A stretch of DNA of 64,000 nt. It comes from Siphonodentalium dalli (taxonomy: Eukaryota; Mollusca; Scaphopoda; Gadilida; Siphonodentaliidae). Where the stretch lies: positions 75,728,705 through 75,792,704 of the forward strand of contig CP136067.1 of assembly GCA_032622095.1 (NCBI GenBank). The letters are read 5' to 3'. The notes under the pieces are model-generated. The model saw only the letters and a list, made by a program, of their open reading frames with translations, did not search any database and was not told where the DNA came from. Positions 35,001 to 44,052 of the stretch are shown one piece after another. Position numbers and translations under genes: made by a program. Every line of letters begins with the position of its first letter. Within the stretch, counting starts at the first letter, position 1.

Positions 35001-35193
35001 CGTCCGGATAACAATCATCTGTGGCGTATTTCATAAATTCATTTAATGTTTCTGCGATATTTCTCTGTGTATTGGATACATCTGCCATGGATTGACCCAC
35101 ACACTCCACGAATTGTTGAAGATTGTTTGTTACTTGTGTTGTAAAGTTGCGGAATTCATCCTTCATTGCATTTACATTGTGTTTCATGTCCAC
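32029..35193 (-). CDS. LINE protein: ORF1-type domain fused to endonuclease and reverse transcriptase
   Basis: A 1,054-codon open frame. Residues 1-50 may form a coiled coil; 55-115 are acidic and serine-rich. Residues 125-195 (QVYLAGFADSVTIHDIKKHL to FWPRGATCRMW) resemble the C-terminal domain of ORF1 proteins in invertebrate LINEs. Residues 207-229 are hydrophobic (ALLVLTLCLYL). The AP endonuclease runs from about 252 (MITWNATG, GLSEHW, GDFNGQF, SNHRPV, the last in place of the usual SDH). The reverse transcriptase has FLDVWKAFDTVW at 883-894, QGARQGGILSP at 940-950 and ADD at 984-986. Such proteins copy their RNA at nicked DNA. The frame ends early at an 8 bp duplication. It lies inside the Polinton, replacing polymerase coding. 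Confidence 0.85.
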   Translation of the reverse strand: MDMKHNVNAMKDEFRNFTTQVTNNLQQFVECVGQSMADVSNTQRNIAETLNEFMKYATDDCYPDESDAHSDSRSSHSSKPNDVSYHSEVPLHEHKQTRQTPTRSADDSQVDYFFHKHGSPIKTSQVYLAGFADSVTIHDIKKHLLYKEVRFTVIRMLRGNCARINICDDDVDYVLGHRFWPRGATCRMWVHKYYDQCIPLFTCVKHVICLRMCKIVALLVLTLCLYLSGIQNQDVHLSQIKCNCKMDTTNLNMITWNATGVMSSGYYLSQLLRSGIHDIIGLSEHWLYQCDTNFLGSLDKYYEYHAVCDSRQRNPNKRGRPSGRVALLWHTRISERISPLAIDDDRIIGIQIRITDECFLYLLQVYLPSTNYSVEFYDEYTKNLGDVCDMYKPYGNVIVMGDFNGQFEKFDDRNMAFRKLVKRIEMVSVNHTFCHDCPRTTCVPFGDGLHDGTIVDHIMMPHTLIPFMREVHVLDDDAINVSNHRPVTLSISVELRDRHVGKADVDGDGIVDWKKAKYQPEILEHYSRILDSELNSPDQLDQQETDPCRIYDSIVSAISNASKTTLPKKKFKKCLKPFWNENLKTMHMNIRTLRQTWVNEGRPRADTHFESYIKYKNAKCDFRREYRNASSKYLTEQNDEIDKRAQIDQNYLFRILHTKRQKNDIDKNAFFSYEGQTLRHDHEISEGWASYFEKVYSPLYRPEFDTQHFNYVNEFVTRKTTSDQHGDNYNHILFCVTPLELLSVYRSLSVGKATGWDCISNEHLIYGSHKLTQTVSNLMTVMIQTQIIPSQMKRGVIITLYQGGSKSRTDFDSYRAITLMPTLYKLLEKILQTRIELYAPKLLNVHPLQHGFQKGIIATMTSYVMKECIAYVSDSKQKLYSLFLDVWKAFDTVWVNGLLYKLHTCGVRGNLFRLMRELLINVTCSIRHNNVFSRWFDVRQGARQGGILSPLYYMIYVDELIHILANSPFGLNMLGVNCTPPTQADDMVLLSLSKCGLSALCDICYDYSNKWRYRYNPNKCTLVVFNETKSEFSRQDRLWNLGTSDVKETTNILI
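32031..32046. repeat. 8 bp tandem duplication causing a frameshift
   Basis: ATATTAGT occurs twice in a row on the plus strand. One extra unit shifts the LINE frame and brings in the TAA at 32,029-32,031. Confidence 0.8.
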
Positions 35194-35329
35194 ACTGGCA
35201 TTAGAATCCGAGAAAAAAACGATACATTAGTAAATTATGCTCTTTTCTGTCAAAAACCCTTCGAAGCGCTCAGCTTACTCTTTTGGAATCTAACACAACC
35301 TCTGGATCGACGAACCCGACCCTGGGCTG

Positions 35330-35486
35330 TCACTGTGGCCCACCCATCGCTCGATGCCACTCTGGCCCATGGGCCAGCGTGCCAGGTCCCAGCTCCTGAC
35401 ATTGACTATCTGGCTGGCACTCTGGCCCACCCCCTCTGGGTCTGCCAGCTCCAGAGGGGTGGGCCAGAGTGCCAGCCAATACTACT
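35330..35486 (-). repeat. Right terminal region of the Polinton, nested palindromes
   Basis: The outermost 38 bases mirror the left terminus. Inward it contains inverted GGGCCAGAGTGCCAG / CTGGCACTCTGGCCC modules and CCCCTCTGG, in a different arrangement from the left end. Divergence inside the first 40 bases suggests rearrangement among the modules. Confidence 0.8.
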
Positions 35487-35492
35487 GTCGTG
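35487..35492. repeat. Right target-site duplication of the Polinton
   Basis: GTCGTG, matching 21,977-21,982. Confidence 0.8.
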
Positions 35493-35860
35493 GGTTATAG
35501 TTTATTCGTGTTGTCCACCCATATGGACTTACAATAAATTATTTTGAGTCGATATTGGCACTAAAACACTTTAATTTTCAGTTCGTTGTGGACTCAAAAT
35601 GAAGTGACTCTACGCCGATTATGACCTGCAATTCATATTATAAGCCGATAACGTGCTGATTTTCGGGAGAACGGACCGGTTAAGTCGTGGGTTTGGTCTA
35701 TTCGTGTTATTGTCCGCCCATTATGAACTTATAATAAGTCAATATGAGTCGATATTTGCACTAAAATTACTCTCATTTCAGTTCGCTGTGGACTCAAAAT
35801 GAGGCGATTTAAAGCTAATTATGAACCTAAACAAATCCTAGTATAAGTGATCTACAGTTT
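35487..35860 (+). repeat. Two-copy tandem repeat, 197 bp period, at the Polinton insertion site
   Basis: GTCGTGGGTT begins at 35,487 and again at 35,684. Both copies continue with TATTCGTGTT, TGTCC-CCCAT, GAGTCGATAT, TTGCACTAAAA and GTGGACTCAAAATGA. In the second copy the sequence TAAGTCGTGGGTT is intact, showing what the target of the Polinton looked like. Confidence 0.75.
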
Positions 35861-36480
35861 TATATCTTACCATGGCACAAACAACATCTATTTCATTAAA
35901 AGTTGTTCATGTGCTTCATTTTGTGTTTTAAATTTATTGTAAATTGCGATTCGTGTTCACGCGATCAAATAAATTACAACGCCCGGCGTTTGGAAAACAA
36001 TCCGCACAAACTTTCCCAGTATCTTTTGTATGGGGAAGATAACTGTCATATATTGATTGATTGCTTGATGGTTTAACGTCGTTTTAGCCGCTAGGCCATA
36101 TCACGACCAAGAACAGAATCAGGTATAAAAAGAATTGTAGCGAAACTGTGTAGATAATTCAGACAGTGGATTAGATTAAAATAATGCAACGATGAGCTAT
36201 GTACAAATAAAAGCACACAAGAGGAATGTTTCCACTTGGAGTCAGGAATATAAATTCAAGAACTGACTACTGTGCAATCATATTATGAAGCGTATAAAAG
36301 TAGTAGAATAGATAATAAATAGCAACTAAAGAACACGAAATTTACCAAGGATCAACATTGAAATATGTAAAGTAACTTTTAAAATCAGATTTTGCAGAGA
36401 TAAGGTATTTATTATATTTGATGAATCGCGCATGAACACCCAGCCACGCTCCACAAATAATGTTTCTTGTCTTTGAGAGT
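35861..36480. other. Non-coding DNA
   Basis: Around 36,050-36,110 lies GATTGATTGCTTGATGGTTT, then AACGTCGTTTTAGCCGCTAG, a phrase type that recurs in molluscan short interspersed repeats in my recollection. I could not define element ends. Confidence 0.3.
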
Positions 36481-37340
36481 TAACCGTTTCTATTCAATCA
36501 TTTGGAAAACATTTGAAAGCTCAAAAATGTACCTCTCTTTCTGAGAGTCGAAACGTTTGGGGGACTTTGGCGATCTGTGTTTCGAAGCAACGGGCGATTT
36601 TTCTTTTGGAACAATAGGATCAACTTGCATAGATTGTTTCGGAGGAAAATCTGTATCCATAACCTGCGCTTCAGGTTCTAAAATAGGAATAATATCAGTC
36701 GCCTCAACTTGTGTTGCAAGTGATATACATGTACTGACGAGTTTGGTTTGACTCCTTGTCTGAGTGCCGGCATTAACATACTTTTTTGTAGACACGATTG
36801 TTGTGTATGTGACATGTGGAATGGATGGTTAAGGACCAAGTATTTTCTTAGCATCTATATATGACAGATGCTTCTCAGCTTAACATAGTTGAATCTTGAA
36901 TTCATAGGCCCAAATGGGACATGCACGATCCATTGCAGCATGTGAACCTTGACAGTTTGAACATTTCTTAAGATTCGTACAATCCTTATGATCATGGCCA
37001 GAAATAGAACATGTGCACATATGGTTTCTTTACTTTTACAATGTTCCTGGCCATGGCCATACCCCTGACACTTAAAACAACGCAATGGGTTTGGAACAGA
37101 TATACTTAAATCCATATTCATAAACCCAACCTTCAATGTCGGTGGATGTTTGCAGCAGAGCAACATATTGAACTTTCTTTGAACACTCAATCAAGAAAGA
37201 GCCACTTATTGGCCCTGTCCTGATTAGTATAACATATTTCAATCATCCAGCAATGCTTTGTAGCGTTTTATCAATGACAAAGATAGAAGGTTTTTTTTCA
37301 CATTTGGGTCAAAGCCAACCAAGTACTGAGGGAATACCAC
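36480..37340 (-). pseudogene. LINE ORF1 (gag-like, CCHC zinc knuckles), broken
   Basis: The frame 37,190-36,855 holds PNPLRCFKCQGYGHGQEHCK, a C-x2-C-x4-H-x4-C knuckle, and a decayed second knuckle after it. The frame 36,795-36,490 continues with TQTRSQTKL, PPKQSMQVDPIVPKEKSPVA and RFDSQKERYIFEL, and ends at a TAG (MIE*) followed by KRLTLKD. Upstream to about 37,340, GFDPNVKKN-type coding is visible with stops. This protein type coats the RNA of I/jockey-like LINEs. Several frameshifts make it non-functional. No matching ORF2 follows directly: the downstream DNA is spacer and then the Polinton. Confidence 0.6.
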
Positions 37341-38716
37341 AGCATCATTGGAACGTGGTGGGTAATCTTTCTTACGGGCAATACGTTTTTTTTATTTGAG
37401 TTGCCATACAAAAAGCAAAAAGATCGACAACTAGCCCAGCAGCAGCGTGAACTACCTACTACCTAATTCTCGTCGGGCCAAAGACTGGTACACAGCTGAA
37501 GCGATGACCCGTTTAGCCACTGCATACAGCAGCATATCGGTACCACTTCACAGTGAGACAGTCGTGAAGAATACAAAATTCAACACTATACAATCATCAG
37601 TACGAACACAACAGACAGGAGAGAACAAAAATAATAACAGAAAATAATACTTCACACATCAGACGAGCAATACAACAGAAATTGAATCTGAAACACTGGA
37701 GAGGCGTGACTAACCGATTGATTGAGCAATTCAACCACCCGTCTTGAAGAGATGTAGGACCAATGAGGACCATCCGCATCCGCAGGTCGATGCCCCACGT
37801 GATATGACGGCCCTAGTACCTCGAGGACTCCTACACCAAACCTCACGGGATGCACCCCAATGCAAACAGGGTGCCATATTAGGGAAATCTTACTTCTCGC
37901 ACTGGGGCGGTAGGCCTATTCTACCCCGGGCCCACACGGGGAACTATCATATATATATATATATTTATAAACTTAGTCATCTTGCTAAATGAGTGACCGC
38001 CAGTCATTTGGTGAAATGCTTAAACTTTCCAGTCATTTGGCCAAATGACTGAATATTAGTTCCAGCCATTTTGCCAAATTCCTATTTGTGATACATTAGG
38101 GATTAAAATATACAATGTTTATGAAATGGTACATATTTAACAAATTTCAGTTAGAACACATAAAGTTACACTGTAAATACACAATTATATGCGGTAATTA
38201 ATAAATACATCTCATTTATTTGAACAATTCGTACTCGAGTGGCATCTACTTTACACAACACGTTATTTTTATAGCAAAGATATCGCTTGCCCTTGCATCT
38301 GTTAGATCCATTACAATTTTACAAATCCCTGATCACCATCACGTGACTCAGTTTTGTTGGCGTGGCGAAGAAACACACCCTTGTCTTCAATTAAATGTCA
38401 GATTCACTTAGCAGTTTCTGGGGACACAAAGCAACTTGATGACGGCTCTATTTCTTTTTAAACACACTACAAAGGCAGCCGATCGAAAATATTGTCCGTT
38501 TTCCACAGCAATGCAATGATTTATTCTCATGACACATGACAGATGCGTATGGAGATTAACATAACTTATATACAAAAATTGGTAACAAGTATATATATAC
38601 AATATGTACAAATGTATAGCGGCATTGGAGATCATGTAGTTACGATTAGAATAGTATATGTACTCATTCGAAAGGTTGAATACGTATCAATAACTAAATA
38701 GTTCAGATGGTATATG
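37341..38716. other. Non-coding DNA
   Basis: Small features only: an (AT)n run near 37,951-37,965 and a short CCAGTCATTTGGCCAAATGACTG-like inverted block near 37,995-38,055. Short frames around 37.6-37.9 kb overlap each other on both strands and carry no domain. Confidence 0.35.
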
Positions 38717-39074
38717 TCAACCAGGCGGATTTTCGTCGAACCTCTTACAAATGATATGTATAAATTTGCATAAACGCCGTATTTGGCATGGGTTTTGTAC
38801 ATTGAGAAGTTCATCCATTGTTGTAATGTTTGGTCTATTCAGGTATTCTTTTGATATATGACATTTTCTCTCGCGCTCAAGCGCTTCACATTCAAATAGG
38901 TAATGGAATTCGTCTCCTAGTCTGTTATCTCTACATAACGGGCATGTTCGTTCCCTTAGATATGTACCATTCCAGCGACCGGTTTCCACTGGCAAATGGT
39001 GATTTGATGTTCTAAATTTACATAATATCGTTCTATTAAATTCATTTGGAGTGTCTAGATAGCCTTCATAGTGT
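38717..39074 (-). pseudogene. LINE ORF2 C-terminal end, right-hand piece separated by the foldback element
   Basis: The open minus frame from the foldback element's edge reads NEFNRTILCKFRTSNHHLPV, ETGRWNGTYL, then TCPLCRDNRLGDEFHYLFEC, a C-x2-C...H-x4-C cluster typical of LINE ORF2 C-termini. The other side of the insertion (44,057 onward) ends with IYQIHKHDISYD, the expected preceding part. The piece is open from the junction to TGA at 38,717. Confidence 0.75.
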
Positions 39075-39078
39075 ACTA
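39075..39078. repeat. Left target-site duplication of the foldback element
   Basis: ACTA, repeated at 44,053-44,056. Four bases is short, so the exact boundary is uncertain by a few bases. Confidence 0.5.
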
Positions 39079-40083
39079 GTAGTGACTTAGCGACAAAATT
39101 TTGTCCTATTGGAACGGACTGGCCAAAAGTGCCATTTTCTTATATTATGTCAAGTTAGGTGTGCTCTTTCAGAAAGTGAACTGGAAACAGGTTTCTGCTC
39201 AATATTAACCCTTGTTTCCAGTATAAATCCAAGATGGCTGCCAAATTCAATCATTATTTCACCATGACGTTCCAACTGGTATACAATTTAAGGCACATGC
39301 ATAATAAAGCCGTCATTCCATCCGGCATTATCATATTTTGAAGATATTAGCAATCCAGGCTGACCTAATTTGAAAATTATCACTTTTTGGACCAAAAGCA
39401 TGAAATTTTGTCATAAAATCATTCTCGTTTCAATTATTTCTGAATAATAAACAGACAATTTCTCAAAACTGTTTCAGTGCAGATCAAAGGTTAAGATCTT
39501 AAAAATATCAGAAATGTATACTGCAAACAAAATATACAAATTCGTAACCATATTTTAGACATTTTGGATTATGTTACCCCTCACCCCAAACATTATGAAA
39601 TTTTGTTTTTGTGATAAACATCCGATAGAACATGGATGAGAATATATAAAGGACACTATTCGATCACATTTCTAAATACTGTAATTGCAATTACACACAC
39701 AATGACCAAAGTTGAAATTTACAACTTTTTCGACTAAAATATGCAATTTGGTAAGAAAATCCTCGTCATTTCAAATATTTTGGTCCAATAAATGGTCATT
39801 TACTCATAGGATATTTGCGATAGTTCAAAATGTTTGGTCTTAAATGTTTTGGACATATATACTGAAAACAATGAATACATTTTCTGTGGTTAATATGTAA
39901 CAACATTTCAGAAAATTTGGTTTATGTTACCCCTCACCCCAAAAATCACGAAAATGTGACTTGGTTGTAAAGATTCAATAAATCTTTGGTTAAATCTTAT
40001 AAAGTGAGTTTGTCGATGACGATCAGTCATATATTGTTATGTAACAATCTCATTGACAGTATACTGTTTAAATTTACAATTGT

Positions 40084-40491
40084 ATGCCTAATAACAGCTA
40101 TATTTTATGATAAAATAACCATCATTTCAAATATTTTCAACCAATATATGGGCAATTTCTCAAACATTTCCCAAGATCGTATACCACATGCGGCCTTGAA
40201 AATTTCGAAAATGACTGTCGAATACAACACATTTAAAGGTGTATACATGTCATGTGTTGGTGAAATAGAATAAAATTCTAAAAATCTATGCCTAATAACA
40301 GCTATATTTTATGATAAAATAACCATCATTTCAAATATTTTCAACCAATATATGGGCAATTTCTCAAACATTTCACAAGATCGTATACCACATGCGGCCT
40401 TGAAATTTTCGAAAATGACTGTCGAATACAACACATTTAAAGGTGTATACATGTCATGTGTTGGTGAAATAGAATAAAATTCTAAAAATCT
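40084..40491 (+). repeat. 204 bp tandem duplication in the left arm only
   Basis: 40,084-40,287 and 40,288-40,491 each begin ATGCCTAATAACAGC and differ at about two or three positions. The right arm has one diverged copy, around 42,870-43,050, so the duplication is younger than the foldback element. Confidence 0.85.
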
Positions 40492-40909
40492 ATTATACCA
40501 TAAATAATTTGAAGGTGTTGATGTTATACATGTATAACTATAATGCGCACAGACTGATAATACTAGCGGATATATAGCAACTCATAGATTGTCATGATAT
40601 AATCACCGGTGACCATGTTGATACATTGAACAAATATTTTAGGCATTCTTAATATCACAATTACAACTGCATAATTATGTGCATGGTAAATCAGCTATTG
40701 CACATTTGCACCTGTTACAAGTTTGGGATTTGCAACAACAGTTGATGAGTTCTGAACACACAGCTGCAGCTTCTGGTAATGTAGTCCACAATGGTTTTCA
40801 TCCATGATCTTCAACTGTCCATTCACAGCCATGCGGGCCATGTATTGGAATTGTTATGTCATGACAAGTGTACCACAATGCTGCCTGGTATATGGCTCAT
40901 TTCATATGC

Positions 40910-41705
40910 TGTATTAGAGACCCTTTTGAGCGACAAGTTTTGGAGAATTCTGTTCATATGCCTCGTTATCAACAACTTTTGACAACCTTTATTATACTTA
41001 ATGGTAATGAAACGTTTGAGTTCTTTGAAAATATATGAGGACGAATCTAGTTGAATAAAAGGTTGATTCGCCTATAGAATATATGTACATGTACATGTAT
41101 CTGTGTCAGATATCGGGATAATATTTCCATACTATCCAGAAACTTTTTCTGCCCTTTATCTGGAAGAATAAAGTGGTATCAAAACCAGATATCGAATGAA
41201 AATTGGGTAGTGATAACAATTGTCATCGCCCAGAGCGGAAAATGTGCTGTTGTCATGGTACAATCTTTTAGTTTTGCCTGTTCCTAGATAAACACATGTA
41301 TCACCACCACTGTTAGCATCCGTAAACTTTGAAAACAGACCGATAACCATTACCAGGACATCTGTGTCAACAATCCGAACACGGATGGTCGTCAGCCAAC
41401 AAGAAAGCGCATGGATATGTGCGGCACAATTCTAATATCAGCTTCCTCCTGACAACAGTTTCTCAAGATTTACTAGGAAGAATTTGCTATTTTGAGAGTT
41501 GACGAACATTCTGTCATGTTTAACACTTTATCATCATGTACTGACGCATTACTTGTCAGGAATACAAAACGTTCAAGCTTATTGTCAGAATGACGGAGGA
41601 AGTCGTTCCATTTTTTTTAAATCTTAGTTTGGCCACCAACTTTTCGTCCAAGACCTATACCACGATGCTCATTAGTGCTGCCTTTTGTGCTGCCTTCAAA
41701 ATACC
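40910..41705. other. Insertion of about 800 bp in the left arm
   Basis: The left arm follows the right arm up to CATTTCATATG near 40,908 and resumes at CCACACA near 41,709. The intervening DNA has no counterpart in the right arm. No coding frame or terminal repeat was recognised in it. Confidence 0.5.
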
Positions 41706-41852
41706 TATCCCACACAACACACATCACATTAACACTTCTTAGTTTGTAGAGTAGAAACTTCATTGGTGACTGTGTAATCATTAAAAGTACATGTAGATCA
41801 TATCGTAGGCACAATTATATGCACAAGAACGCCTCCATCAAATATCTTGCAC

Positions 41853-42259
41853 GTACTTCCAATATTTTATTTATTGTAATAGTGTGTCCGAACAACATTT
41901 GGGCAGTTCACAAAACCCGAAATTGCTTCTCCGCCATTCCAAACGATCAAGTGCAGGAACAGGAGAACATCAAATTGAAAGGAAATGGAGGGTTGATAGG
42001 TTTAACAGAGAGCTCATCAACAATAACGAGATGGCTAGAACTCCCCGAACCAGACGTGTTTTTCTCTCATGAGAGTCGGCTATTTCCCTAACCAGGACGG
42101 ACCTGACTCCAAGCATACTTGAACAAGATGTCTGCCAATCAAGACTACTATTTCCCCCGCCTTATCAACGGGAGGTAAATTCAAGGGGACACAATCTGAT
42201 TTGCTGGGATGTATCCGGAAAGCAATTGGAGATATATCGGACCCACCTAAAAATGTTCA
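41853..42259 (+). other. Central spacer of the foldback element with coding-like remnant
   Basis: The plus-strand frame 41,884-42,072 contains GEHQIERKWRVDRFNRELIN then EMARTPRTRRVFLS. The charged, balanced composition looks like protein, and it continues past the stop in another frame as RDLTPS-like residues. I do not recognise a family. It may be all that is left of the transposase or cargo of the autonomous parent. Confidence 0.3.
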
Positions 42260-44052
42260 GTGCAAGATATTTGATGGAGGCGTTCTTGTGGATATGATTG
42301 TACCTGCGATATAGTATCTACTTTCAATGATTACGCCCAGTCACTAGTGAAGTTTATACTCTACAGACTAAGAAGTGTTACTGTCATGTATATGTGGTGT
42401 GGGACATATGAAACGAGCTGCCTACCAGGTAGGATTGTGGTACACTTGTCATGCCAAGCTGCAGCTGTGTGCTCAGAACTCATTAAGTGTTGTTGCAAAT
42501 CACAAACTTGCAACAGATGCAAATGTGCAAACGCTGATTTACCATACACAGAGTTATGTAGATGTAATTGTGTGCTTAAAATATTTGTTCAAGGTATAAA
42601 CACAGGCAGCGGTGATTATAACATGACAATCTATGAGTTGCTATCTATCGGCTGGTATTATCAGTCTGTGAACATTATAGTTATATAATATAACAAACAT
42701 GAATTTAAGAACACAGTATAAACAAAGATAGGCCATCTTTATGTGCATTATTGATTGACAATTTAAAGTTGTGACCTGAAATGCATATCTATATATACAC
42801 CCCTCTTGAATGCTAGATTAGATAAGTCAATGATATAGGGTCAAATATATCCATTAATGGTATTATAGATTCTTTTATTTTTATTTTATTTCACCAAAAC
42901 ATTACATGTATATACCCTTATATGTGTTGTATATATATTCGATGTTCATTTTCGAAACTTTTAAGACCGCATTTTGTATATTATTGCATATTGCCATGCT
43001 ATTGGTTGAACATATTTGAAATGATCAAATAAATTGTTATTAGGCATACAATTGTTAATTTCAACAGTATACTGACAATGAGATTGTTACATTATAATAT
43101 ATGACGAATTGCGATCGACAAACTCACTTTATAAGATTTAACCAAAGATTTATTTAATCCTTACAACAAGTCACATTTTCGTGATATTTCGGGTGGGGGG
43201 TAACATAAACCAAGTTTTCTGAAACGTTGTTACATATTAAACACATACAATGTATTCATCGTTTTCAGTATATATGTCCAACATATATAAGACCGAACAT
43301 TGTGAACTATCGCAAATATCCTATGAGTAAATGACCATTTATTGGACCAAAATATTTGATATGAAGAGGATTTTATTACAAAATTGCATGTTTTGTCGAA
43401 AAAGATGTTATATTTCAACTTTGGTCATTGTGTATGTAATTGCCATTGCAGTATTTAGAAATGTGATCAAATAGTGTCATTTATAGATTCTCATCCATGT
43501 TCTATCGGATGCTTATCACAAAAACAATATTTCATGATTTTTTGGGTGAGGGGTAACATAGTCCAAAATGTCTAAAATACGGTTAAGAATGTGTCCTAGA
43601 TATTGTATGTTTTGATTAGAGTATACATGTCCAAAAATGCTAAGACCTTAACCTTTGATCTACACTGAAACATTTTTGAGAAATTGTCTGTTTATTATTC
43701 CGAAATAATTGAAATGAGAATGATTATATGACAAAATTGCATGTTTTTGGTACAAAAAGTGATAAATTTCGAATTTGGTCAGCCTGGGTTGCTACTATCT
43801 TCAAAATATGACATTGTCAGGTTGAATGACGCCTTTATTATGCATGCGCCTCAAATTTTATACCAGTTGGAACATCAGGGTGAAATAATGATTGAATTTG
43901 ACCACCATCTGGATTTATACTGGAAACAAGGGTTAATATTGATCAGAAACATGTTTCTAGTTCACTTTCTGAAAGAGCACACCTAACTTGACATAATATA
44001 AGAAAATGGCACTTTTGGCCAGTCCGTTCCAAAAAAAACGCTAAGTCACTAC
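42260..44052 (-). repeat. Right arm of the foldback element
   Basis: Reverse complement of the left arm. Outer blocks (TTGGCCAGTCCGTTCC, then the CCAGATGG/ CCAAGATGG block) are near-identical to the left; inner blocks are more diverged. Confidence 0.75.

Larger units (their letters stand above)
21983..35486 (-). mobile_element. Polinton/Maverick element, 13.5 kb, degraded, genes on minus strand
   Basis: Both ends are visible: the element begins AGTAGTATTG and ends with its reverse complement, fitting the 5'-AG terminus of Polintons, and is flanked by 6 bp duplications. In transcriptional order (right to left) it has the polymerase B 3' end, a packaging ATPase, a 198-codon frame, a small GGFL protein, a 25.2-25.9 kb frame, a chromodomain integrase, a penton-like protein and a pX-like protein. 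Every gene I could test has a stop or frameshift. I see no adenain-type protease or double-jelly-roll major capsid gene. Polintons are virus-related self-synthesising transposons; this copy is dead. Confidence 0.85.
39079..41852 (+). repeat. Left arm of the foldback element
   Basis: Inverted match to 42,260-44,052. It includes degenerate internal repeats: ATTTCAAATATTTT-(C/G)-ACCAATA-x-TGG-x-ATTT and GTTACCCCTCACCCCAAA-type blocks each appear more than once at spacings of about 350 bases. About 40,910-41,705 has no counterpart in the right arm. Confidence 0.75.
39079..44052. mobile_element. Foldback element, 4,974 bp, inserted in LINE ORF2
   Basis: The ends read GTAGTGACTTAGCG and its exact reverse complement. 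A few bases in, GGAACGGACTGGCC and the following blocks match in inverted orientation at high identity. Arms run to about 41,852 on the left and from 42,260 on the right. The left arm is longer because of a 204 bp tandem duplication and an insertion of about 800 bp. The centre has a short coding-like remnant and no recognisable transposase. It splits a LINE ORF2 whose two parts resume on either side. Confidence 0.8.

Noticed and set aside
35092-35547. 151-codon plus-strand frame at the right Polinton terminus
   Set aside because: It runs antisense to the LINE 5' end and through the palindromic terminus; a shadow frame.
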